From contig OX485803.1 in NCBI GenBank assembly GCA_950295325.1, positions 746,001-810,000 of the forward strand: a stretch of DNA of 64,000 bases. The letters run 5' to 3'. Positions 34,381 to 47,924 of the stretch are shown in pieces (position 1 is the stretch's first letter; each line of letters opens with the position of its first letter). Below the pieces are notes generated by a model. The model had not been told where the DNA came from and ran no database searches. It saw only the letters and a program-made list of their open reading frames with translations. This DNA is from Polytrichum commune (taxonomy: Eukaryota; Streptophyta; Polytrichopsida; Polytrichales; Polytrichaceae). The position numbers and the translations under genes were made by a program.

Positions 34381-35736
34381 ATATCATGGTCTTTCCATAA
34401 TTGCATGCAACATATACTAGATCTCACGAGCTTCGGAGGATTTGTTGGAGGTAACGCAAAAGTGTAAAGTAACCTCATCTACGCATCTTGAAAGTGTGAT
34501 CATGGAAAGGTCCATAATCACTGTTTGAGGCTTTTAAAGGGCTACTACGATCTTAAAGATGTAAGAATTTTAGCCAATTATTCACATCTCAATTTGTGTT
34601 CACTGATCATTTTAAGTACTTATGATATGTATAGGTGGTCCATGAGACATTTTCAGGCATGGATACTAATCATGGATTCTAACTAGTATTATGAATGTCA
34701 AATAACAAACCCTTGACCCAAAGCCCCAAATACATCCATCCAAAATGCACATTCTACATTTTCACGTCCATATTGATGAAGTCAACCTAGATCAAAGGAC
34801 CTAATTAATAACTAACTCAACCACTAATCAAATGTCCGACTTTAAATTCTATCGCTCATATCCACTCAATGTATCTTATCATACCCACAACTATCAGGGG
34901 TAAGTTAACTTATACTCCTCTCACTCACATCCTCACCTCACTATCTTCCCGTAGAAGCCCTAGTATTAAAGAGGCTACGATTTATTTGGTATAGGAAAGC
35001 AAAACATGCACCCCCTCCCCTACCCCCCCTTCCCCCCCCCCCCCAACAAAATATGATCATTGATATCCGTCCATTCTCATACCTATTTTTAACAATAGGG
35101 GTTTTGAATCTAAACCCTCGCCATCCAACACCCACCTAGAGTCCTCACATGTAGATTTGAGATAACCTTAAAGATACACATGGGTCCACTAAATCTCCTT
35201 TCCAATTAGCATGGATTCTTCTCCTTTCCAATGTCTACTATTTAATAAGGGCTCCTAGGGTTTTGAACCCTAGCCAACATATATACTCCTATGAAAGGAG
35301 GCATTATCAAGCGGGCAAAGAGGCTCTTCTTTCATAACCCCTCTAGTTGGACCCGACATTCATATCTATCCATATATCTATGTATCCACTTTGAAAATTG
35401 TCCATTCACCTTTCTTATATGTAAAAGTGTGGCCATACTGGTCACTAAGATTATGATAGATTGGCATCTAGGTGTAGATGGAAAGGTCTCTGACTTACAT
35501 GAGGTTGTAAAGTTTGAGAGGGAGACTTTAGTGTACTAGATGATGACCAAATGGATATGGTGTTCTTATATCCACATGCGAGGACCACTAAATGTGACAT
35601 ATAGCTCTTGATCACAACGTGAAAGGCTCAAGTGCAACAAAGCAAACAAGCTCCACATGTATGTACGTAATCCTACTCAACATCCATATCCTTTGTAACT
35701 TGTCAGTAGAGAGTGGCAAGGAAGAACATGTCTTAC
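34381..35736 (-). other. RLK intron 7, part upstream of the gypsy element
   Basis: I see no exon or domain here. It holds a C-rich run near 35012-35044 (assembly-prone) and a cluster of CCCTAG strings near 35260. A GTAAGT-like donor near 35495 has no coding frame in front of it. Confidence 0.4.
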
Positions 35737-35802
35737 AACACATTAAGCTCTCCAAGGTCAATTTGTCCAAGACTCCCATTGAGTTTGTTATTTGCCAACC
35801 TT
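35737..35802 (-). CDS. RLK exon 7: LRR
   Basis: A 66-nt exon reading LANNKLNGSLGQIDLGEL. Acceptor TCTCAG, donor GTAAGA, phase 2 on both sides. The next intron (35736 to 24555) holds the Ty3/gypsy element. Confidence 0.83.
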
Positions 35803-36481
35803 CTGAGACAATGAAGACATTATGTAGATTATGAGATGTAAACCAAACATTGAACATGTACACCACCCTGGAAAATTATAGTTTGGTCATTCAAACCATA
35901 AACACGGAAGGGAATAGTTCAACCTTGTTGGACATTGCCAACTAAAGTATAGTGCAAGCAAATAAGTTTGGTTTTATAAGTGTTGGAGGTAATTATGATT
36001 ATTGAGAGCCTCCGTTGATATTGGCCAACTAAAACAACTCAAGTCGAGGTATCTATATTCTTAACAAACAAACTGAATGTGATTTTCAATTCTTAAGATG
36101 AAATGTGAAGCATGGATACGAGACACTAAACATAAATATTTTGATGAATTTAAACTTAAATCAATGCAAGATCAACTTTAGGTAAGCCCGTCACTCAAGG
36201 ACCCAGAACTCATATGTGCCTTGCAACTTTATAATGTGAAATCTAAAATGTGCCAAACTTGCTATCCTATGAGATGGAAACTCAAATAACATAATGTTTT
36301 ATGAAGTGATGCATTTTCAATTAAACCATACCAACATGCACACCACATAGATAATCAATGGAGAATTAAGTCGGATAAGCATATATCCACCAATCTAAGT
36401 GTAATGATAATCATGACCAACCAACATGTTAATAAAACTCCATGATAACAAGTATGATAATATGTATGTGTTGGATCTTAC

Positions 36482-36559
36482 AATTGTGTGAGGTTGACAG
36501 CCATATTGATCGCATCCCATGGTATTGGTCCATCAAGTGAATTGTCGGATAGATATAGA
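36482..36559 (-). CDS. RLK exon 6: LRR
   Basis: A 78-nt exon reading LYLSDNSLDGPIP and then MAVNLTQL. Donor GTAAGA, phase 2 on both sides. Confidence 0.83.
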
Positions 36560-37277
36560 CTTCAATCGTACAACACAAATAGTCTTTATAAGTCTTTAGG
36601 TTTTGGTAATACAACTCAATGTGGTGTGTGAGACATTACCCTCAATTCATTCTTTTAGATAGGGTGACAATGAGAATTAGTTTGTGAGTGGCCTAATACT
36701 ATATATATCATTCTTAAATCTCATCATTTTAATAGAGGTTGCGCCATGGGCCTTTCACAACAACCAAGAAGAGAATTGTTCCTCGAAAAGTAGACAAAGT
36801 ACTTGGCCCTATTGGTTTTATGGGTTCACTTTGATATTTTTTCACATGTATGTCAACATATGTTCAAACCCTTTCTGTTTGTAGCAATAATTATCTTTGA
36901 GCTCAAGAAGGTGCTCATGAAGTGCCAATAAATATACAACTAGCAAGATTATGGACAATGTAATTGTTTTGCATTCTTAGCTATGTTCTCAAGCTCAACT
37001 GATCTAAACGAACCTTTGAGTCCTAATTATCATTGAATTTGTGATCTTGTAGAGGAGAAAGCATTAATTTTGTAATTTTGGTGATCCTACTGCTGAGAAT
37101 TGTTGCTCATGAATAAACAACCATTGGCCCCCTTTGAATGGTCTATATTTTACCACTTGAACTAATTTCTTAAATGTATGCATGTCAACATCAACTTAGA
37201 TTCTCAATTTTGTATTCCATATTCATTATAGGGTGAAACTTCACATTAATATTGTTTAAGGTTGATATCAAACTCAC

Positions 37278-37343
37278 CTGAAGAAAGGTGATCTTGGAGA
37301 GTTGATCTCAATTTTTCCACTTAGATTATTTGAGTACAATACC
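37278..37343 (-). CDS. RLK exon 5: LRR
   Basis: A 66-nt exon reading VLYSNNLSGKI and then SPRSPFF. Acceptor TTTTGCAG after a T-rich tract, donor GTGAGT, phase 2 on both sides. Confidence 0.83.
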
Positions 37344-38206
37344 CTGCAAAAATAAAAATAAAAAACACTTTACATATGATGTACTCAATTAATATCACAG
37401 CATATGTATTGTTGCACGTACGATATGGTGGATAACTCTTGATCCCTATGTAGGTTTAAGTGAAATCAATTTTAAACTATACACTAACTTTGAATTTTGT
37501 GAAGAAAACATCCAAAACATTTAACAATCACGTTCAGATTTACAAAGCCAAGTACTTAATGTTCACATAAACAAATTCAAAGAAAGTCTATATATGTAAG
37601 ATGGTGCAAGTGGTGTGCAAGTAGGTGGTATTGAGCAAATAATCATCTAATTTTTTAAATACAATAAGTGACTAGAAATTGATGAATATCTACATAAAGA
37701 AGTTGATGATGCCATCAAGTTGATAGTGAATGCAAGGAGTATGACAAAAAAACAAATTCAAGCTATTTAAGGTCATGAAATTCACATTCAAAACTAGATT
37801 AAGCCAGTGATTTTTTAGCATTACTCTTAATATTCTACATTTTAATTCTTAACACAACAATAGAGGGACCATTGAAAAAATTCAATTTCAACAACATTTC
37901 GCTATTACTGTAGGAATTTGACAAAAAAAAACTATGATTTTTGAATTTTGGAACACTATTCTGGTGCACATTAACTTGCTTGCACCCATATACGAAGAAA
38001 AGAAATTTAGAATTTTCGGATGAACTCACTCTTTTAATATAAGCTATTACCTCATTCAACAGATTATATTAAGTCCAGTTGGATTGACTTTCATTTGATT
38101 TGTAGGTTTTCAGAATACAAACCAACACTGCAAGTTATAACTTACATTGGCCAATAAGTTCTTGGTGGGAAACAAAAGGTTGTGGTTATGTGTATGTCGT
38201 ACTCAC

Positions 38207-38281
38207 ATTCCCCTCAAATTTGGCAACTGCCAATAAGTTGGTGGAATTGGTCCTGAAAGTGATGGGTGATTGGAAATCCAT
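38207..38281 (-). CDS. RLK exon 4: LRR
   Basis: A 75-nt exon reading LSGPIPPTYWQLPNL, bounded by CTGCAG and GTGAGT. Both junctions are phase 2, as is usual for LRR-per-exon genes. Confidence 0.83.
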
Positions 38282-38535
38282 CTGCAGTTTCCAAAAGTAT
38301 GGGTGGCATCATTCCTATGGTAATGGAAGCAAAATACCCATATAGCCCATCAAACTTGAAATACAACTCAAGCAATATACAGCTCACTACTGTGTGACAA
38401 ATGTTCATAACCATGTTCAAGTACAAGGATGGTCAGATAAAGAGTGAAGTATTTACGACAACTAGCGTCGTAAAGTGTTAATGATGTCACATGTCAACAA
38501 AGTTCTTGGTGAGAGTAAAGTTGGCGCCCACTTAC

Positions 38536-38637
38536 AGGGTTTCTAGGTGTGTTAGATTGCCGATCTGTGATGGTAGCTCACCAACAATCTTGGGCATGTT
38601 TTCATAAAATCTTGAGAAATCACAATCTGGGCAAAGC
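38536..38637 (-). CDS. RLK exon 3: first LRR
   Basis: Reads IVGELPSQIGNLTHLETL, a textbook plant LRR. A pyrimidine-rich tract ending CCACAG precedes it, and the donor is GTAAGT. The phase-2 entry completes a Trp codon with exon 2. Confidence 0.85.
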
Positions 38638-38952
38638 CTGTGGTTGGGAGGAGTGCAACAAAACCAATTGTCAAGACTCAAGATCATCTATCGAGCGAAC
38701 GTGCTTGAGGCACCAGAAAGTAGTTAAACTTGGAAGTCGCAACATCTTCATTCCGTGCCAATGTATATATACTTGTCCTCCTCGTGTTCATCCAAACTTC
38801 CAAACATTTGGACATCCTGTGTTCTAGGTTCATGGTTGGACATGACTATGAGGAATTAGTTGTAGGTGAGGGAGGGCGATAAACACTTTGGTCACATAGA
38901 CACATGACCATACTGATAGAGGGAATTCAATATCACAGTTGAGGAATTTCAC

Positions 38953-39151
38953 CATATCGCAGTCACAACATAAAATGTGTCAGCACTCGATGTTATATTA
39001 GTTGAATTCTTGAACACTGCACTGCATAAAACTCCACCCCATCCTTGCGCTGGATCACAAGGTTCAACATCCAATGACCATCCAGGCAACGCTTGTGAAA
39101 TGTTGGGGGTGGTTTTGTTCCACAACCGAAGGATGCTACGCATAGCTTCCC
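38953..39151 (-). CDS. RLK exon 2: LRR N-terminal cap
   Basis: Encodes the cap that precedes plant LRRs: a helix with LRLWNK, then EPCDPAQGWGGVLC, which matches the usual W-x-DPC-x-W-x-G-V-x-C pattern, and VVTAIW at the exon end. Acceptor TTGTTGTTGCAG; donor GTGAAA in phase 2. Confidence 0.8.
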
Positions 39152-39485
39152 CTGCAACAACAACAACACCCGACATGAAGATGACAGTGAGTCGTCAGTC
39201 ACGGCATCTGTAACACTTGTAATTGAACAAACCCAAGTAGGACGCCTAGAATTAGGAGCTTCTTACAACTTGTTGCATATTGTTACAGAAGTGATTGTGT
39301 CTGCTTGTCGGCAAACTCGAAAGCTCGCACCACCACTCCATGCATATACTAGTTTTGTTTGACTACCCACCCAGTACAAGTGAGTTAACTGTTGTGCTGC
39401 ATGCCTTAGATGCACATAGCACTTCTATAAAGCGGAGGAGTATAAATTAATTTGGAAGGCGTCAGGGAGGAGCCTAGTATCCTAC

Positions 39486-39678
39486 CATCAGAGGGATCAT
39501 AGTTTATTGTTACAGAGGCTTCAGGTGTGGCAGGAGCAGGAGCAGGAGTGCGAGTGGTGTGCAGGCGAGGAAGTGCATGACATCCGAGGACAGCGCACAA
39601 GATGAATATGAAGCTGCTCAATTGCAAGCACGGGAGAGCAGGACGCTCATACACACACAACCTCGTCAGCAACGCCAT
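39486..39678 (-). CDS. RLK exon 1: start codon and signal peptide
   Basis: ATG at 39676-39678 opens a leader with the hydrophobic core LSSFIFILCAVLGC, a typical secretory signal peptide, followed by a Pro/Ala/Thr-rich linker. This ATG was chosen because the next upstream in-frame ATG would precede the signal peptide by a non-hydrophobic stretch. The exon ends in phase 1 at a GTAGGA donor. Confidence 0.75.
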
Positions 39679-39739
39679 GCTTTCTTGCACCTGGAGAGAG
39701 ACAGCGCAGTTTGTAAGACAAGACAGATGCAAATCCCAT

Positions 39740-40760
39740 GCACATCACTTGAGACCAGGGACCAAACAACAACGAAGATGTAACATCCCCTTCTATGATG
39801 CAAAAGCAAAATGTAGAATTCTATCTTTAAAATTGCTTGCAAATCTTCCATTTCATAAAACTAACCTATCCAAATTGAATGAAAGTAGACTTCAAAACTT
39901 AAATGAAAGTTTGAATCGAAATATCTTATTTAACACTTGGAAGAATCATAGAAAAGAAAGTAAGAACATATTAGGGACACATTTATCTACCACTAATCAT
40001 TTCCACAAAGCCTAACATGTACATTGAGAAAAAAGAAAAACAAACACAATGTCATATGAATTGTAAAAGTACATTGGGGATGAAAAGTACACACTCACAT
40101 GGTACCGATCCCCTACATTAACTTTAACCCGATGAGGCTTGCTAGGGGTTTGACAATGTATCCATACGGTCAGCATTTGGCATTTTAGTCGACGTTGTAA
40201 TGATGTGGTGACACTTTTGTACAAACTTTACTCACAAGTGGTGAGTGGTACGCATCCCACATGATTCTAGAATCTAGAAGCACCTCAGCCTCAAATGCTA
40301 CCACACTCAAACCTCCCTAATATCATGGTTGTGGCAAGCAAAGTGCACGGGATATTAAGGAGGCATGTAGTGTTAACATGGATGTGTGGTAATAGAGGAC
40401 CACTTCAGTGTGTGACAATATGTAATGACAAAAAGTCAACATTGTGATGAGGACAATGTTGATAATGATTTGAATTGCTTGATGGGATAATTTTAATGTC
40501 AAAACTTGTGATGTATGGAAGGGAAATGTGACAACAGAGAGGGAGATTTATACTGAGCATGTCCAATCCCTAGGGTTTCAAGATATGAGGGAGTGACACT
40601 ATGGAGGGTGACATCAAGGAGGTTAGATGTATACACTAAGGTGGAAAGGACTAAGCACATAAATAGGTCACCTCATTCAAACTTTAAAATTAACTGCCTA
40701 TTTCACACCCTTACTACTTGTCTCATATTAGGTTGGATATCATTTATACTTAGAAGCCAA
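39740..40760. repeat. Upstream-region repeat, copy A
   Basis: Begins about 60 bp upstream of the receptor kinase ATG (ACATCACTTGAGACCAGGG) and contains TTTGGCATTTTAGTCGACG near 40170. The same sequence returns in copy C at 41199, and its second half in copy B at about 40863. Confidence 0.75.
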
Positions 40761-40817
40761 CGACACTAAATAACATAAATAATGTAATGGAATCATGAGT
40801 TTTCACTTGAACCATGT

Positions 40818-40856
40818 TGTGAGCCCAAAAGCATGTGCCCACATGTGTTTTAAGTC
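40818..40856 (+). repeat. LTR-edge remnant
   Basis: TGTGAGCCCAAAAG followed by GTGCCCACAT matches the first bases of the gypsy LTR family in this window. No matching LTR end was found, so this is either a fragment or chance; it lies exactly between copies A and B. Confidence 0.35.
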
Positions 40857-40862
40857 TATATG

Positions 40863-41198
40863 GTCCATACGGTCCATACGGTCAGCATTTGGCATTTTAG
40901 TCGACGTTGTAATGATGTGGTGACACTTTTGTACAAACTTTACTCACAAGTGGTGAGTGGTATGCCGTACGCATCCCACTTGATTCTAGAATTTAGAAGC
41001 ACCTCAGCCTAAAATGCTACCACACTCTAACCTCCCTAATATCATGGTTGTGGCAACCAAAGTGCACGGGATATTAAGAAGGCATGCAGTGATAACATGA
41101 ATGTGTCGTAATAGAGGACCAATGCAACGTGTGACAATATGGAATGACACAATGTCAACATTGTGATGATGACAATGTTGACAATGTCATCATTGAGA
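40863..41198. repeat. Upstream-region repeat, partial copy B
   Basis: Corresponds to about 40158-40465 of copy A (TTTGGCATTTTAGTCGACG, then ACTCACAAGTGGTGAGTGG), with small differences. Confidence 0.75.
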
Positions 41199-42190
41199 CA
41201 TCACTTGAGACCAAGGACCAAACAACAACGAAGATGTAACATCCCCTTTTATGATGCAAAAGCAGATAGAGAACTCTTGCAAATCAATTACTTGCAAATC
41301 TTTCATTTCATAAAAAAAAATCTAACCAAAGTGAATGATAGTCTCCAAAATTTGCATGAAAGCTTGAATCGAAATATCTCATTTAATACTTGGAAGAATC
41401 ATACAAACGAAAGTAAGAACACATTAGGGACACATATTTCTACCACTAATGATTTCCACACAGCATAGCTTGTACATTGAGAAAAAGGAATGAAAACAAT
41501 TCCTCATAGGAATTGTAAAAGTACATTGGGGGATCAAAAGTGCGCACTCACGTGGTACCGACCCCCTACATTGATTTTCACCCAACGAGGTTTGCTAGGG
41601 GTTTGACAATGCATCCATTTGATCATTTGGCAATTTAGTCAAGGTTGTAATGATGTGGTGACACTTTTGTACAAACCTTACTCACAAGTGGTGAGTTGTA
41701 CACATCCCACTTGATTCTAGAATCTAGAAGCACCTTGGCTTCAAATGCTACCACACTCTAACCTCCCTAATATCATGATTGTGGCTACCAAAGTGCACGG
41801 GATATGAAGGAGGCATGTAGTGTTAACATGGATGCGTGATAATAGAGGACCATTGTAGCATGTGACAATTAGGAATGACAGAAAGTCAACATTGTAATGA
41901 TGACAATGATGATGCATGTGGTTTGAATTCTTTGGTGGATAATTTTAATATCAAAACATGTGATGTATGAAAGGAAAATGTGACAACAAAGAGGGACATT
42001 TCTATTGAGCATGTCCAATCCCTAGGGTTTCAAGATATGAGGGAGTGACATTATGGAGGGTGACATCAAGGAGGTTAGGATATATACACTAAGCCGGAAA
42101 AGTCTAAGCACATAAATAGTTCACCTCGTGCAACCTCATATTATACATTTCTCGTGCAAACCGTAAAATTAACTATCTATATCACATCCT
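41199..42190. repeat. Upstream-region repeat, copy C
   Basis: Starts with the same ACATCACTTGAGACCA string as copy A and follows it, with scattered differences, to CCTTACTACTTGTCTCATAT. Offset from copy A is about 1.46 kb. Confidence 0.75.
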
Positions 42191-44952
42191 TACTACTTGT
42201 CTCATATCAAAGTTGGGGTTCTTTCTATTTGACCGGAGCAATCTTATGTTCATAACATCTTATGACAATCCAACAAGTTTGAAGGTTGAAGGATAGAGGT
42301 CGTGCTTACTATGTGACAACTCTTGTGGATACACGCCATAAATTAATAATAGCAGGCTTGCAATATGAATATTACAAATGTGTTGAATAGATGTGACGTT
42401 TAAGTTATGGAAACACACAAGAGTTGCTTTTGAAGTACAGGCAACAAAGACATGGCATATATTGGCTTGCAATGTCTTGAACTTGATGACACTTTTGCCC
42501 ATGTCAACATTTTTAGTTATTTCTTTGTACATTGTTAATCAAAGTTAATGATAAACCAGACCTCCTTGTTACTAGGTTTGTCAACCTCCAGAACTACTGT
42601 AAACATTGTATTTAGTGTCATATGGTATTTTATGTCTCTGTGGTAACTTTTCTAATCACACTTATTATAAATGAGTTTACAAGTATTGTCATCTCAACTT
42701 ATTTCTAGTTCATCCACTTTTTGTTTGGTATCTCTTGCATCCTTACATTTTTGTAATGAAATATTGTCATGGATGATTGAAATTTGGATGACTCAAATTT
42801 GGATGAAAATTTACATAGTAAGCAATAGTACTTGCAACATTATACATATATGATGCCCAAATTTTTTACAAGAAATGACAGTTAATGTTAGGTTTACATT
42901 TAGTGTTGGTGACACTACAAGGGTGCCATTGCCAAACCTAGATATGAGGAGGGGGACTACCACAAGGAGTCATGTTTGAGGTTTTTGACATGCACTCACA
43001 GTTCTTCTGCAACAACAATCGGGGTCAGATGGACTGAAGATGCTATTGAAGTTCTTAAAGGCAGTGATTAGATGAGAAGGGACCTCCAAACAACCCTAAT
43101 ATTTCCAAATTATTTTAATCCCAAGGTCGTTGTTGAATAGTTTACTTATTTTCAAGGTTCCACTTCGACAAGTGGAATATTCTACTAGGTTCTCACTTTT
43201 CCTTTTCAAATTTGTTGTTTTTTATCGACGATTTTTTTCAAAAATTTCTACAAATCTCCAAATAATACAGTTATCGTTGAAACCGTCATGCTACTATTGT
43301 AATATGTGGATGTAGTTATCAAGGTCACCTTGTTGGTCAAAATGACTCTTTAAAAATGAACTATTCTTGACATTTTGTGATTGGTCAAGAGCCTACAATG
43401 AGGTCTAGTATGATCTACTCATGGCTCGTGGACGTTACTTCCTCTTAGAATATGTATACACCTACAATGTGTTTTTTTTTGGGGGGGGGGGGAAGGGGGA
43501 TTGTTACCTACTATAATGGATTATATGGCATGCAAATTTTCAAAATAATGGTAAATTGTTGTTTCTATTGGCACCTTATGGGTAATTATAAATCTTTGAA
43601 TGATATAGTTAATGCTACCTTATATTGCTTTTATGTAAATAATATCCCAATTCCCAAAGTCCTTAAAGTGTATTATTGATGACAAGCCTCACAAGAAGTA
43701 CATGTAGAAAACAAGGAGAACAAACATTCTCTAGAGGATCAGGGTTTATGGTTTGAAATCATAATCATGTCTAGTACAAAAGAAGCATAGTAATATATTA
43801 ACAACAACAATGAATTGCATGTTTATGTCATACAAATAATTAAAAAGACAAGAATAAAAAAATTATGTTTATTGACACAATTTAAGGGTTTCAAAATTAT
43901 GGCATACTTAGAGGCCTTGATGTCATGCTTCAAGGCTATCAATACCTGTCTAAAAGTCACAATTACAAAGTTCCCACATGCCCTACACAAGATAGTCTAT
44001 ATATTTTGTAGCTGCATAAATATACAAACACATGGAGTATGCGAACAACAACTAATGGCCACCACAGTGACGTGCAAAACCCATAAATGCTTGTTCCAGT
44101 TACAATATCAATTGATGAAGCCATAGCCATACAAAACACGACAAGATGGATGAGAATTCAACACAATCAACACAAGGGACCACATCAACCAAGACAAAGA
44201 GACATATGCAAAAAACATAACCTCTCGCAAACTCCAAAAACAATGAAAAATTGTCTCAACTCCTATCACCTAATAAAAAATGCCATCATGTATACTAGTT
44301 TCCCAATTCCATAGAATTAGTACCTCAAGCCTAAAAGTCAAGAAGTAAAGAACCATCCCAACACAATTCCACCACCTACCATCATTGACTCACATGCCAA
44401 ACAAAATTAACTAAACAACATTGCAAACACAACCAAGGGTGCCAAGGCCGCAGCATAAAGTATAACCACTGCAAAAACCTCCCAAAATTGTAAGAGATCA
44501 ATAACAAATTATGAATCTCTAACTCGGTAAAAAACCAAAAATGATTCATAAAATAATTTTCAACCATCGAAATTCCATACCACTCGATTGCCTCATATTA
44601 GATAATTATGGAAACTTAGCCAAACATCATGAGGCCATCGCAAATGTCATTCACTTCCCACAAAAAGAGTCATTCATAAGATAAGCTCCCTATGTTCAAA
44701 CACTTGCCGGAATGTATGTGAGTTATCCGCCTATACCCATAGCAGTCCAAAGATGGTTTCATACTAGAGAAAATAATTTCCTCCAAACTTCCTTTACTAA
44801 CCACATCATTCACTACAATCATCTAAGCTACATGCCTAGACAAGACAACCTATTCAAAGGCAAATCCCCCGAACTGGATGGTATCCCATGTGATGCCTAA
44901 AAGCACTACCAAATAACTTTCAAGACATGACGGGGGAAAGTTAGTATGCGAG
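42191..44952. other. AT-rich stretch without a recognised gene
   Basis: Open frames of up to 103 codons occur on both strands, but none has a domain, matching splice sites or a homologue that I recognise. A G run (about 43481-43492) is the only striking feature. Confidence 0.45.
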
Positions 44953-47919
44953 TGTGAGCCCGAAATCGTACTCACATTAATCTTAATCGCAAAAACATGG
45001 CTAACCCGTCGATTTCACGCTTGATGGAATTAATCAAAGGATGAGAAAGGTGAGGCGTTGAAAATCTTGGTAAAATTAGGCTAAGAGGTAATTAGGAGCT
45101 AGAAGTGAAATTAACCTTAGAAGGGAAAGGGGATGTGAAGGCATGAGTGTTTAATGAAGAGCCTAGTAAAAGCGTGCTTAGGAATACCAAGAAAAACCAA
45201 TAGAATAAAGGAGGAGTCATAATGATGACTGTCATTGATTAAACGATAGTTACATGAATAGCTCAGGAGAATGGGTAAGCGCCGGTTGGTTGGGTACTAA
45301 TGTCCTACCTAGAAATCACTAGCCAAGTCACGGGTAACACATGAAACGATCACACGAACTCAACGGGAGTCGAACCCGGACCGTTTAAAGTGTCGTACAA
45401 ATTCCCTCCCTCAACCAACCGAGGAAACATGACTTGGTGACCACAACCATAACGACTCACCACTTATACCACAACGCGAGCGTGATTACTTGGTAACAAT
45501 TATGGTGGGTGACTTTTATCTCATCTAATTATCTATCTATCTATCTATCTATCTATGAGTTTTATTTAAGCTATGAGGCTAAGGGGGGAAGAAGTCAAGT
45601 GAAGAATAAAGAAAGTGGGTTTGAAAAGGGGAGAGGCCAAAAGAAAAGGTCTTAACCCGTTTTTTTTTCTCGGGCGGCCCGAAAGATGCCGGGCAACCCG
45701 GGAAAAAAAGGTAGAGGTTGGAGGGGTCTCGGGAGGTAGGAGGGAGAGAGCTCATTATGCATGTTGGAAGAAAAAGAAAAATGGGGGAGAGGGATCAAGA
45801 GGGCGAAGCCCTGCAAAAATGCTTGTAGCAAGGAAGAGAGAGAGAGGAAGAGGGCGAAGCCCTGCCTCTGTGAGGATCGAGGCATGTAGGAGGGTTAGAG
45901 GGAAGAGACTAAGGGCATGATGCGGAAGCCTATTGCGCTGGGAGATTTTGGAGAGAACGGTTGTGACTCAGGGAATGTCCGGTCAGTGATTGATGGAGAG
46001 GAGAGTGGAGGCTTGTGGATCGGTCGAAGGGAGAACGGAGCGATTGCAGGGATGAGGTTCTTTTTGGGAGGAGTTACGGGAGGCTAGGTGCTGGAACGGC
46101 TTGCCGATCGTCAGTGCATCAGCAAGGCCGAAGGGGAAGGGGAGGCAGAGTGTGCTGCGAGGTTCTTTTTGTGGGTGCCTAAGTGAGGGTGGTGGTAGGA
46201 ATCCCACATTCGGCAGCCGAGTTCACATAGTAGGAAAGGGAATCCACCTCGGGTGGATCAAGGAAGTCAAGGTCGAAGGGGGGTTGAGAGGACCTCAGTT
46301 AAACATCCCGGAAAAGCCGAAGTCATCTGGGAACTACTAGTGGTGCGCGGCATGCAAGCCAGCCAACCTGGGATCAAGTTCAAAGGGAGGTTGCCGAGCA
46401 GGTCTGCGCGGAGCAAACCCAGTTCCTGCACCGTCACTCGGAGGAATCGCCCGACAATCTCAACCGATAGCGGCATCGATCAAAGCCGGCAGCATCGTTG
46501 CGGCCGAGAAGAGAACAATCCAGGAAGTCCTCAGCTAGCTTCAGTTGGTTGTCTTTTGTCGCCCATTTCCCCTCTTGGCGTTGCCGCATCACATAGGGGT
46601 GATTAGATGCTCATCTCATGGTTCGGCTAGATGAGGTTGCACAAAGGCTATAGAGGAAAGGTGGAGAGGAGAAGAGAGATGCGCCTGGCGAGCACGCTGG
46701 TTGCGGAAGCACCCAACAGGCCTTGACCAGGATCGGGGAACTCGATGAGGCAGTAGGTAATAGCTACAATAATACAGTGGGGGAGGGGGAAGGTGTCTGT
46801 GCGTGGTGTGAATGGTGTCAGGTAATCATCAGTCGAGGGTCACTTCAGCTGCATTGCATATGCCCAACGTGGGCTCGAAGGGGGAGTGAAGAAGCTATAG
46901 TGAGCAGATGCTCAATGTGGTCCATGGGCAGGGGTGCATCACCGGGCTGAGTTGATACTCCCGGCTCCACGGAAGAATGGCGCTGAATGGTTGAGGTGGT
47001 CTGCGGAGGTCCTGAGCTGGGGTGAAATGCATCTTCTGGGTATGATCTAAAGTTGAGTGGGGGTTTAACGCAGGGAGGAGTCCACACGAACAGATGCCTC
47101 GCAAGGAGCTTCCGAGATATTGGAGGATTGAGGAAGCTAGCCGGGGGAGTCGACAGCAGCGCACCAGTGGATAGTCGCATGCAATTGGGAATTCCACGTC
47201 CTTCCATAGGTAACCGTTGAGGCCGGAGAAGGTAGAGTCTTCACAGGAGTTCGGCATCTACACCGGGAGGTCTGCATGAATTGGTGGCTTAAAGGGTGAG
47301 AAGGTGTGCTCACTGGTGACCTCTGCATCCTCCCCGGACACTCCACCATGGGCACCCGCATTGGTCAGCAGTCTCAGGTAACTCAAAAATTACGGGAGTC
47401 GCTCCAGCACTCCTGCATTGAGGGCAAGGTGGTTGCGGAGGAATAAGTTCTTTATTCGGCTCATGCTGGAGGAGGAACGGTCGCAAGACAGTCGCAGGTG
47501 GTGAGTAAGTTGAGGAGATGCCGGGAGAATTGGCTGGCTAGGGGCACACCGGTACCTACCTCTTGCACAAGGACATCTGGGACTACTGCTCGGCTGGGTG
47601 GTGGAATTGGGTGCAGGGAGTAGGAGCTTTAGGAGTTTCCATGTGGGTAAAGGTAGAACATTGAGGGGTTAAGGCAACTAGACTAGTTGTGAGGGAACCT
47701 AAGTGGTTCAATGTTTCATTGACGTTGCATTGACATTGTATTGTGATTAAGCATTTCTAAATGCTCCTCCATGAATTGAAATAAGAAAAGGGTGTTATAC
47801 ACACCACTTCTCCCAATCTCTTCCTTGTTTGTACTTGTGACTTGCTAATTCGAATGTGGCTCACGAACCCTTACCCGGACTAGGACGCAATTGAAGGGTG
47901 AGGGGGATTTGTGCTCACA
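44953..47919 (+). repeat. Solo LTR, 2967 bp
   Basis: Starts TGTGAGCCCGAAAT, ends TTGTGCTCACA, and is flanked by the 5-bp duplication GCGAG (44948-44952 and 47920-47924). No internal gypsy genes lie between, so this is a solo LTR left by recombination. It is longer than the 1813-bp LTRs but shares the edges and the CCCGGACTAGGACGC string near its end. It contains a (CTAT)n microsatellite at about 45530-45556 and a G-rich, GC-richer middle (45.6-47.5 kb). Confidence 0.85.
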
Positions 47920-47924
47920 GCGAG

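Noticed and set aside
40818-40856. Start of a further LTR retrotransposon
   Set aside because: Matches the family edge for about 35 bp only; no LTR end, duplication or internal genes follow. Kept as a remnant at low confidence.
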